36,697 bases of DNA. It comes from a virus. Below the pieces are notes generated by a model, which saw nothing but the letters and a program-made list of their open reading frames with translations, ran no database searches and was not told the origin of the DNA. Where the stretch lies: positions 1-36,697 of IMG/VR virus record IMGVR_UViG_3300027985_001316; one strand, written 5' to 3'. Numbering within the stretch: the stretch's first letter is position 1; every line of letters begins with the position of its first letter. This document shows, one piece after another, positions 13,191 through 19,505 of this stretch. A program made the position numbers and the translations under genes.

Positions 13191-14408
13191 ATGGGTAGCA
13201 CATTCAGGATCTGTCAGCGCGAGTACGGTGTCGACGACTCCTGCTCTGGGGGTCGTCAGTGGGCTAGACTCGGATCCATCCGCCCGCCCCGCCCCATCGA
13301 GACCGCCGCCCAGTACGTGGGCGTGTGCCGCTCGCTCGCTCGACGTACCCCGCCCCCCGAGTACGGCGGACCGCCGTGGCTAGAGGGTGAGGATCGCCTC
13401 GACGGCAGGCTCGTCGCCGTCGGATTCCGGCGCATACCGCCGCGGGAGTGGATCCTGGGTGATCGCCGTGACGGGCGCCCAGCTAGGACGCTTGCGGATT
13501 TCGCCGAGTGGTGGCGGGCGACGCAGCCCCGGCCCGATGTGGTCGGGTCGGACCACAACGCAAGCCCGGAGACGGCATTCCGGCTATGGTCAGCTGGGCC
13601 GGCCGTGCGACGCGCGGTGCGCCATGTACCGCACGTCTGGGGACTCCTCGTCACGAACCGGATCCACCCGCGCAACATGCGCCGCGCTGCAGATATCGGC
13701 AGGGCTGCGCGCCGCTCGTCGGCGCTGGAATGCTACGCACGCATCAGCGCTCGAGCGCTGGCCGCTCTCGGACGGTGCTGCCCAGAGATGCAGCGGGCCG
13801 CACTGGCTGGCGCGGGTGAGCGTGCCCGTGAGCGAGTAGCCGATCATGAACACGCGGTGATCCGCATCCGCGATCTGGACTGGGCCGAGGCAGCCCGGGT
13901 ACAGGCGGAGATCCTACGCGAGGGGGATCGCGCGCGACTTCGGTACGCCTACCGCGTATTTCCGCGGCGGCGTGGGGCGGAAGTGTCTTGGCGTTTCTGG
14001 GGGCTCGTACGTCGGGTTTTTGGGGCCGACACACCCATCGGGGCTTACGAGGCGCTCGAATGGGCGCGCTCGGATGGGTCGCTGACTCCGGCGGAGTGGC
14101 TTGAGCGGCGGCCCCGGACACTTTACAAGGTGCTCCGAGGTGGGCAATCATTCCATGGGGGCTCACTTGTGTGGAGCCTGCCTACCCAACGCGCAGATGG
14201 CTCCTGGGAGCCGGGGGCGTGGCACGAGACGCCCGAGGCGCGTCTGTGCTCGGTCGGGCTGCACCTCACCTGGGATCCCCCCGCGTGGGGCGGGGGTCTG
14301 GATGACACCGAGGTATACCTGGTGGAGGCAGAGGACGTCGGGATGCGGGATCTCGGCGCGGCTAAGGTAGTCGCGCGACGGGTGCGCTTACTGCGCAGGG
14401 TCGCGTGA
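13191..14408 (+). CDS. large accessory protein with a C-terminal DUF7666-like region (405 aa)
   Basis: Start ATG 13191 with a perfect AGGAGG 8 nt upstream. The N-terminal 260 residues are rich in Arg and Trp and show no recognised catalytic motif. Residues about 315-405 contain KVLRGGQSFHGGSLVWSLP, then PGAWHETPEARLCSVGLHLT, then VYLVEAEDVG and RRVRLLRRVA. That order (Lys-Val-Leu, His-Gly-Gly, Trp, Pro-Gly-x-Trp, Cys-x2-Gly-x-His, acidic strand) resembles the small DUF7666-type phage domain of unknown function. It forms a pair with the acidic gene upstream, between two 33-bp repeats. Likely a moron; function unknown. Confidence 0.7.
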   Translation: MGSTFRICQREYGVDDSCSGGRQWARLGSIRPPRPIETAAQYVGVCRSLARRTPPPEYGGPPWLEGEDRLDGRLVAVGFRRIPPREWILGDRRDGRPARTLADFAEWWRATQPRPDVVGSDHNASPETAFRLWSAGPAVRRAVRHVPHVWGLLVTNRIHPRNMRRAADIGRAARRSSALECYARISARALAALGRCCPEMQRAALAGAGERARERVADHEHAVIRIRDLDWAEAARVQAEILREGDRARLRYAYRVFPRRRGAEVSWRFWGLVRRVFGADTPIGAYEALEWARSDGSLTPAEWLERRPRTLYKVLRGGQSFHGGSLVWSLPTQRADGSWEPGAWHETPEARLCSVGLHLTWDPPAWGGGLDDTEVYLVEAEDVGMRDLGAAKVVARRVRLLRRVA

Positions 14409-14422
14409 GCGGTAGGCACGCC

Positions 14423-14455
14423 ACATGGTCGTGACGCGGCGATGCCGCAGGAAGG
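14423..14455 (+). repeat. 33-bp leader repeat, copy B
   Basis: Identical to 12756-12788. Here the repeat's AGGAAGG is followed by an ATG at 14460 that opens only a short frame (23 codons), while the downstream gene uses its own GGGAGG and ATG 14473. The hairpin GCGGC-GAT-GCCGC is conserved. The sequence just upstream (CGGTAGGCACGC) also matches that before 12294. Confidence 0.8.
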
Positions 14456-14472
14456 TTTGATGGGAGGACGAT

Positions 14473-14703
14473 ATGGAAAGAGACGAAGCGATCGCAAAAC
14501 TGGTGGAGCAGGACGTCGCCCGCTGGGGTGAGTCGGAGCGCGCGGCTAGCCTACGAATGCACTCCAGCCGCACGCTTGGCTTGGCGCTCAACGAGCTAGC
14601 GAACCGCGCCGAGCTACGCGGAGCACCTGACCCGGAGCTTCGGCGAGCGGCGAAGGAAGCGCTCACAGCTGCTGATCACGATTGGCTGAGGCAGGGAGGA
14701 TGA
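14473..14703 (+). CDS. small hypothetical protein (76 aa)
   Basis: Unrecognised helical protein, last gene of the rightward set. SD GGGAGG 5-6 nt before the ATG at 14473. The sequence AIAKLVEQDVARWG then SLRMHSSRTLGLALNELANRAELRG then ADHDWLRQGG suggests three helices. It is preceded by copy B of the 33-bp leader and ends 91 bp before the convergent lysin gene. Confidence 0.65.
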   Translation: MERDEAIAKLVEQDVARWGESERAASLRMHSSRTLGLALNELANRAELRGAPDPELRRAAKEALTAADHDWLRQGG

Positions 14704-14728
14704 GCTCGTATCCAACAGGGAATGTCGA

Positions 14729-14747
14729 GTGGGTAGTAGCTACCCGC
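14729..14747. terminator. possible bidirectional terminator hairpin
   Basis: GTGGGTAG and CTACCCGC form an 8-bp stem (one G-U) with a TAG loop in the gap between convergent genes. No U-tract follows on either strand, so intrinsic termination would be weak; position is the main support. Confidence 0.35.
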
Positions 14748-14794
14748 TACAAGAAGCATCGACCAGGTCATAGGCGCCGTCGACTGCTGCACTG

Positions 14795-15448
14795 CTACGA
14801 GCCTCCGACTAGCTCCGGCACCGTGACGAGTCCGGAGTACGGCAGGAGCTGCACGTCGATCCACCCGTCGACGACGCGCGACCCTAGTACGGCACCGCCA
14901 TGCGGCGTGTCGACCCACACCCTCCGGCGGACCGCGATGCACTGCAGACCGTCATCTGGATGCGCCTGCCCTCCGTCGACTGTCACGCAGACGTCACCGT
15001 CCCATCCAATCACCGTCGCGACGTGCATGGGTCCGAGTACCTGCACGACGTCTCCCACGCCAGGCCTCAGGCCAGGGATTGGCATGATCCAAGCCGGGCG
15101 AGGGGTGAGCGAGCGCGCCCACGATTTCGCCACGCGAAGGCCTGTGCCCAGGTCGTCGTGGTACCCGTCTCGGATGTCCTCGCAGTCCGCTCCAGCGCGT
15201 CGTAGCAGACCCAGCGCGACCATTGCGCACGTCGAGATTCCGCCAGCCCCATACGGCTTGGCGAGCGGCCAGATCCCGTACCGCCAGCTGGTCGACGGGC
15301 CGAGCAAGTGCTGGAAAAGGTCGACGGTCTCTCTCGTCCCGCCGTGCAGCCCGACGACTGACAGCGCGTTCGCGCGCATGACCTCGCGCATGTCCAGATC
15401 TGGACACCACTGGATTTGCACGAGCGGCGTGCGCCAGGTGATGCTCAC
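14795..15448 (-). CDS. NlpC/CHAP-like cysteine peptidase, probable endolysin (217 aa)
   Basis: The core GAGGISTCAMVALGLLRRAG places a nucleophile candidate Cys74, GDVVQVLGPMHVATVIGW gives His142, and VTVDGGQ gives Asp158. The order Cys...His...Asp and the PGVGDVV strand fit the NlpC/P60-CHAP papain-like fold used in peptidoglycan cleavage. There is no signal peptide, so export would need the holin. GTG start at 15448 overlapping the upstream stop (GTGA). Last gene of the leftward late operon. Alternative role: tail-associated peptidoglycan peptidase. Confidence 0.7.
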   Translation of the reverse strand: MSITWRTPLVQIQWCPDLDMREVMRANALSVVGLHGGTRETVDLFQHLLGPSTSWRYGIWPLAKPYGAGGISTCAMVALGLLRRAGADCEDIRDGYHDDLGTGLRVAKSWARSLTPRPAWIMPIPGLRPGVGDVVQVLGPMHVATVIGWDGDVCVTVDGGQAHPDDGLQCIAVRRRVWVDTPHGGAVLGSRVVDGWIDVQLLPYSGLVTVPELVGGS

Positions 15449-15720
15449 GGGTCACAACCTCGAGCTGACACGCGCGATGCCTCCTCGCAGGACTCTGCCT
15501 GCGCGACACATCCAGGGTGCATGCTCGTCCAGCCAGTCGCCTCTGTGTCCTCGCAGACCTGCTCGCACGGTACACCATCCGCAGTCGGATAGGCCCACGC
15601 GCACCCGAGCTCAGCGCCTCGTGTGCATGCAGCCTCGCAGGCGTCTGTGGTAACTGGGACGTCAGGCTGTACGTGACCGCATGCGGACACAGCTACAGCG
15701 AGCAAAAGCCACCTCGTCAT
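15445..15720 (-). CDS. Cys-rich lipoprotein (91 aa)
   Basis: A very short signal peptide, MTRWLLLAVAVSAC, ends in a good lipobox (VSAC; Cys14 lipidated). The mature part has nine further cysteines in regular spacing (CEAACTRG, LGCAWA, CEQVCED, GCVAQAESC, GCD), suggesting disulfides and an outer-envelope location. ATGA overlap with the papain-like gene. It could be an outer-membrane spanin-like subunit or a protector of the peptidase; neither is shown. Confidence 0.75.
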   Translation of the reverse strand: MTRWLLLAVAVSACGHVQPDVPVTTDACEAACTRGAELGCAWAYPTADGVPCEQVCEDTEATGWTSMHPGCVAQAESCEEASRVSARGCDP

Positions 15721-16475
15721 GACGTCGGCCTCCTCACCTTCTGGATCACGAACAGGTCCCGAATAAACGTGCGCGCACACCTCCACGAGATGCGTGCGAG
15801 CCCACCGACGCCCCAGTATGGTCCCCATGAATTTAGCACGTGCACGCCACCGGAGTCGTACCCGACGATCAGCTGCGCGTGCCCTCCGACAGCATTTCCG
15901 TCGAAATTCTGTGGCGCCCACGAATCCAGATCGAGGTAATCGGAGTCGACCATCGATCCGAAAACGATCGGGTGGCGCCCGACTCCGACAGCCTGCCTGA
16001 TCTGCTCCTCGCGCATGTCGCCCCAGGTGACGATCTGCGCTGTCTGCACTGTGTCTCGCTGGTCGTACGCGTGGTGACGATCGTCAGCGGACATCGGCGC
16101 GTCGATCAGGCCCTCGTCCCACTGGACATGCTCCTCAGAGGGCCATCCGAGGATAGACGGGACGTGCAGGCCTGCCGAAATATAGGTCCCCTCGTCTACG
16201 TCACCATCGCCGTGCGTCTCTCGTGCGAGGCGATAGATCCAGCGGCGAGCCGGGAGCGGGTAGTCGAGAGCGTCGGTGAGCTGCCCCTCGAGGCGGACGC
16301 CACGCGCGATCGCCTGCGCCACGCACGACGACGTGGACCCCTGGTCGAGGACGCCCATGGCTGCAGTCGGTAGGTCAGCCACGAGCGACGCCTCGGCAGG
16401 AGGTGCACCGCTGAGCCTCAATTTGGCCCACTGCTGGGCCGCGAGCACCCTGGATGGCTCGATGGTCTCAGGCAT
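15717..16475 (-). CDS. papain-like C1 peptidase in the lysis region (252 aa)
   Basis: All four papain-type active-site residues are visible: Gln45 and Cys51 in DQGSTSSCVAQA (six residues apart, as Gln19/Cys25 in papain), His199 in GGHAQLIVGYD and Asn215 in VLNSWGPYWG (the classic N-S-W-G). The pro-region is absent and there is no signal peptide. The length matches a mature C1A enzyme plus about 35 N-terminal residues. ATG 16475 has AGAGGA 9 nt upstream; a GTG at 16493 overlapping the previous stop would add six residues. It lies between two lipoprotein genes. Possible roles: cutting host envelope protein at lysis or injection, or processing a phage protein. Confidence 0.85.
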   Translation of the reverse strand: MPETIEPSRVLAAQQWAKLRLSGAPPAEASLVADLPTAAMGVLDQGSTSSCVAQAIARGVRLEGQLTDALDYPLPARRWIYRLARETHGDGDVDEGTYISAGLHVPSILGWPSEEHVQWDEGLIDAPMSADDRHHAYDQRDTVQTAQIVTWGDMREEQIRQAVGVGRHPIVFGSMVDSDYLDLDSWAPQNFDGNAVGGHAQLIVGYDSGGVHVLNSWGPYWGVGGLARISWRCARTFIRDLFVIQKVRRPTS

Positions 16476-16489
16476 CCACCCGAGTCCTC

Positions 16490-16723
16490 TCACGGGGCAC
16501 CCCCGTCCTGCTTCTGCGCACGGACAGCTGCCGCTCGCAGCTCCTGCATGGGGACACGTGCGGTCTGCTCCTGCCCATCGTCGTCCAGGTACCGGATCGG
16601 CAGGACGTCGCACGCGGTGTCTGCCACGTCGACTACGGCGCATGCGGTGGCCCCGTGCCCACATCCTACGCCGACCAGGATGGCTGCGGAAAGGACTATG
16701 ACTGTCAATCTGACCTCTTGCAT
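16490..16723 (-). CDS. small lipoprotein, possible outer spanin (77 aa)
   Basis: N-terminus VRLTVIVLSAAILVGVGC is a signal with lipobox-like GVGC (Cys21; the -3 Gly is unusual). Mature length about 57 residues, with further Cys and a C-terminal charged helix (MQELRAAAVRAQKQDGG). Size and location directly after a coiled-coil membrane protein gene are what an o-spanin would show, but Pro-richness is lacking. ATG 16723 with GGAGG 5-6 nt upstream; the preceding stop is 1 bp away. Confidence 0.7.
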   Translation of the reverse strand: MQEVRLTVIVLSAAILVGVGCGHGATACAVVDVADTACDVLPIRYLDDDGQEQTARVPMQELRAAAVRAQKQDGGAP

Positions 16724-16724
16724 C

Positions 16725-17213
16725 TCAGCCTCCAAACACGCGCGGCAGAAGGGCTGCCAGCGCGCCAATCACGGCCACGATCGCGCCTGCTACCGCTGCA
16801 ATCGTTGCCTTACGTGCGTGTGACCGCGCCTCGATCAATCGCACCTCTGCTCCGGCCCTCGCAGTCGCCTCTCGCTCGGCCAGCTCTGCTGTCATGCGCG
16901 CCCTGTGCGCCCACGTGCTGGCCGAGTCAGCGTCTCCAGGGTGCGTAGGCTCGTCGATGTCCCACCCGAGCGATGGGAGCGGTCTGCGTGGCGATTCCGG
17001 TGGGCGAGCTGGTACGATTGCTCCAATCGATATCCCCTCCAGGATGCGGTCCACCTTGGTCTCGATCCTCGACACGGTGGAGTGCACCGAGATCATCTGC
17101 TCGGTGTGCCGCTGATTGGACCGGCTCTGACTGACGTGTAGAGCCTGGATGTCGGCAGAGTGCGCGAGGCACAGTGCCGGGGGGGACTGCCCGTCTGTCT
17201 GCAGGTCAGGCAT
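16725..17213 (-). CDS. coiled-coil membrane protein of the lysis module (162 aa)
   Basis: The N-terminal half has a heptad-like helix (HTEQMISVHSTVSRIETKVD), then a Pro-rich linker, a second charged helix (ARMTAELAEREATARAGAEV) and a C-terminal transmembrane segment (ATIAAVAGAIVAVIGALAAL, residues 137-156). This tail-anchored coiled coil resembles XhlA-type lysis proteins or an inverted spanin. ATG 17213 with a strong SD (GGGAGG, 5 nt spacing) overlaps the holin-like gene by 8 nt. Confidence 0.7.
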   Translation of the reverse strand: MPDLQTDGQSPPALCLAHSADIQALHVSQSRSNQRHTEQMISVHSTVSRIETKVDRILEGISIGAIVPARPPESPRRPLPSLGWDIDEPTHPGDADSASTWAHRARMTAELAEREATARAGAEVRLIEARSHARKATIAAVAGAIVAVIGALAALLPRVFGG

Positions 17214-17544
17214 CGTCGCCTCCCACCTCCCGGCGCGTGGGTGCCTCGCTGGCGTCGTAGGTCGGCTCTGGCGCCTCCACGATGGTGACGTTGCGCGCGC
17301 CCCTGCTCGCCACGTGCTGGGCCGTCTGCACCCCGCCGAGTGCCAGGACAGCGGCGAGCAGCGGCCCAGCGGCGGCCCACACCTCCTGCGGGATAGCGTC
17401 CCGGTAGTGAGCGAGCACGGCCCCAGCGATCGTGAGCACGAGCACGACGAGCGCGACGTAGGCGCCATCGACCTGCGGCCACCGCTTGCGGACCAGCGCA
17501 GTCACGGCGACTGCGAATGGCACGGACACGAGAGTGTTGGTCAC
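17206..17544 (-). CDS. holin-like membrane protein (112 aa)
   Basis: Three hydrophobic segments are visible: residues about 3-18 (NTLVSVPFAVAVTALV), 28-46 (AYVALVVLVLTIAGAVLAH) and 56-72 (AAAGPLLAAVLALGGV), then a charged tail, as in class I holins. GTG 17544 overlaps the preceding stop (GTGA) and has AAAGGA 9 nt upstream; ATG 17571 in frame is an alternative that would overlap the upstream gene by 31 nt. Its job would be to permeabilise the inner membrane for the lysins encoded next. Confidence 0.7.
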   Translation of the reverse strand: MTNTLVSVPFAVAVTALVRKRWPQVDGAYVALVVLVLTIAGAVLAHYRDAIPQEVWAAAGPLLAAVLALGGVQTAQHVASRGARNVTIVEAPEPTYDASEAPTRREVGGDDA

Positions 17545-17948
17545 TTGTCCAATCCTTTCGCTGGCGCCCATTCCGGTGGACCTGGGGGCAGCTCATCCAC
17601 AGCAGCGGCGCGGGCCTGGGCCCATGCGGTGCGCTCCTCGGCAGTCAGCCTGGTGCTCTGTGACATGTCGGCCGAGACGTCGTACGCGTAGACTCCATCT
17701 TGCGTGTACACCTCTCGCACTGCGAGCCAGCATCCGCGGGGGTCCGACTCCGCAGTCCAGCCGCACGATGGGCAGGTGTACGGCAGCGGCGTGACGGGCG
17801 TGAGAGTGCCTCGCTCGCAGCACCTGGGGCAGATATTGACGCGCTTGCCTGCGATCTTGCGTGAGCCCGGGCCGGGCCCGCCGCTGTCGCGGGTCTCGAT
17901 CGCCTGCAGTGCGCGGGCGTCCTCGAGGGTGGTGATTCGATGGCTCAT
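17541..17948 (-). CDS. zinc-ribbon protein between tail adhesin and holin (135 aa)
   Basis: Two Cys pairs form a zinc ribbon: CPRCCERG and CPSCGWTAESD, about residues 40-65. The rest has a beta segment with REVYTQDGVYAYDVSADMS and a helical end. No exact family recognised. The ATG at 17948 overlaps the adhesin stop (ATGA). The position at the tail/lysis border suggests a tail accessory or chaperone, but it could be unrelated. Confidence 0.65.
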   Translation of the reverse strand: MSHRITTLEDARALQAIETRDSGGPGPGSRKIAGKRVNICPRCCERGTLTPVTPLPYTCPSCGWTAESDPRGCWLAVREVYTQDGVYAYDVSADMSQSTRLTAEERTAWAQARAAAVDELPPGPPEWAPAKGLDK

Positions 17949-19114
17949 AGCGACACCCCGTATTTGGACGCCAGTAGCCCGCGCATAGCGGCACGCGTGT
18001 CGGGGCCCATGTATCCGCTCACGACTAATCCGGCCATCGAGCCTATCAGCGAGGACCCGGCCGAATATGCTCCAAGAATCCACAGTGGGATAGCTGGGTC
18101 TGCGGACGACGGAGAGCCAGTGGGCGAGCCGGTCTCTTCGACCGCATTGACCGCGTGCACCCACGTGCCAGACACGAAATGCCCCTCGACTATCGCGAGC
18201 TGCGATGCCGGGATAACTGACGCGTGCGTGTCATTCACGATCGTGCCGCTCGCGTTGTCGACAACGAACTGTAGGTTGCCCCCAGCATTTATATACAGCG
18301 CGAAGGCGTTGCGCGCCGTGGAATCGCGCGTGCCAAGCACGTATCGGTCAGTCGACGTGCCACGATTGACGACCGCGAACACGGACGCGCCTACGCCGCT
18401 ATGCAGGAAGGCCCAATTCGCGGCGCTCCCAGCTGGTAGATAATCGCCCCCGTCGCCTGTCAGCCCGCCGCTCGCCTCATAGGGCATATTGGCCGCGGTA
18501 GTCTGCGAGCCTGTGACGCCTGCCAGCGCCCCGCGCGCCACGACCGGCGTGCAGGCTTTGACTGAGTTATTGGCGAGGGTGATGTCGTCGGCGTACGCCG
18601 ACTTGCTCTCCGCCAAGAGGCGGATTAGGACGGCCGTCGCGCCCGTCGTGCCGCTGCCAGAGACGTACTGCCAGCCGCCGGGTGGTGGTGCTAGAATAAT
18701 AGAGCCGTCTCCCGTGCGCAAGTTGACCGCGTCGTCGTGCGATAGCCACCCTGACAGAGTATAGTGATTGCCCGAGATCGTGACGGCGGACTGAAGAACC
18801 CAGTGATTTTCGACGACCCCAGTGGACACGAGCCGTGCGATACTTGCGCCCGTACCCCCGGGGCGGCCCCCAGCGACGGTGTCAAATGTAGCCAGCCCAG
18901 TCCAAGACCAACCCGTTACACCCGACTCGAAGCCGCCGTTGACGAGCACCGGCTGCGTGTTATTCTCGATCAAAGCGCCGCGCGTGAAGTCGAAATACAC
19001 GCCATTCGCGCCGAGGAGGGAGGAGATAGACACGCCACCGCCGCCGAGCGGGTCCCCGATCCCGATAGCTCTCGCGGCGACACGCATCCGATCGCCTGTC
19101 AGGATGCGACCCAT
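17945..19114 (-). CDS. tail adhesin with carbohydrate-binding and LamG-like domains (389 aa)
   Basis: After an N-terminal linker (about 45 residues) comes a CBM-like beta sandwich beginning VNGGFESGVTGWSWTG and containing HYTLSGWLSHDD and GGWQYVSGSG (about 60-180). A concanavalin/LamG-like segment follows (about 200-375), with FAVVNRGTSTDRYVLGTRD, AFALYINAGGNLQFVVDN, LAIVEGHFVSGTWVHAVN and PLWILGAYSAG. Such domain pairs bind surface polysaccharide, so this is a probable receptor-binding tail protein. ATG 19114 overlaps the previous stop (ATGA). The same frame is open far upstream (to 20326) but that part is the antisense shadow of the 19506 gene. Confidence 0.75.
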   Translation of the reverse strand: MGRILTGDRMRVAARAIGIGDPLGGGGVSISSLLGANGVYFDFTRGALIENNTQPVLVNGGFESGVTGWSWTGLATFDTVAGGRPGGTGASIARLVSTGVVENHWVLQSAVTISGNHYTLSGWLSHDDAVNLRTGDGSIILAPPPGGWQYVSGSGTTGATAVLIRLLAESKSAYADDITLANNSVKACTPVVARGALAGVTGSQTTAANMPYEASGGLTGDGGDYLPAGSAANWAFLHSGVGASVFAVVNRGTSTDRYVLGTRDSTARNAFALYINAGGNLQFVVDNASGTIVNDTHASVIPASQLAIVEGHFVSGTWVHAVNAVEETGSPTGSPSSADPAIPLWILGAYSAGSSLIGSMAGLVVSGYMGPDTRAAMRGLLASKYGVSL

Positions 19115-19497
19115 CACAGCACCCGGAGCCAGACGCCGATGGTATTGGTCGCGTCGCTCGTGACGATTTTGACGCGGATCGCTTCCACATCCAAACCATT
19201 GCACTGCAGGATTTTGTTCGCGTCGGCGAAAGACGCTGTCCCGTCCAGAGCAGTGCTTAGGTCCTTGAACGACTTTGTGATATCGACCCACGTCTGCGTG
19301 ACACCGGACTCCTGGTCCAGGCCAGACCCGCGCTGCATGGTGGCCTCGATCGTCGCGGTCGCGCCACCTGCCAGCACGAGGCCGACCGTCGCGCAGACAT
19401 TGCCACACATCTCCTGCCCAGCTGGAGGGTAGTAGTACGTGTCTGCAGCCTTGTTTGTGGCGTATTCGAGTCGAGAATTTTGGTAGGGAGATCCCAT
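19114..19497 (-). CDS. small beta-rich structural protein (127 aa)
   Basis: Beta-rich sequence with a conserved-looking opening (GSPYQNSRLEYATNKAADTYY) and a jelly-roll-like middle (ATVGLVLAGGATATIEATMQ, then DITKSFKDL). ATG 19497 with AGGA 7 nt upstream. Lies between the injection protein and the adhesin, ATGA-coupled to the latter. Likely a tail adaptor, collar or head-decoration-like protein. Confidence 0.65.
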   Translation of the reverse strand: MGSPYQNSRLEYATNKAADTYYYPPAGQEMCGNVCATVGLVLAGGATATIEATMQRGSGLDQESGVTQTWVDITKSFKDLSTALDGTASFADANKILQCNGLDVEAIRVKIVTSDATNTIGVWLRVL

Positions 19498-19505
19498 GGT
19501 GTGTC

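Noticed and set aside
17541-17571. Programmed frameshift joining the zinc-ribbon and holin-like genes
   Set aside because: No slippery heptamer is evident; a GTG start overlapping the stop (GTGA) with AAAGGA upstream explains the overlap.
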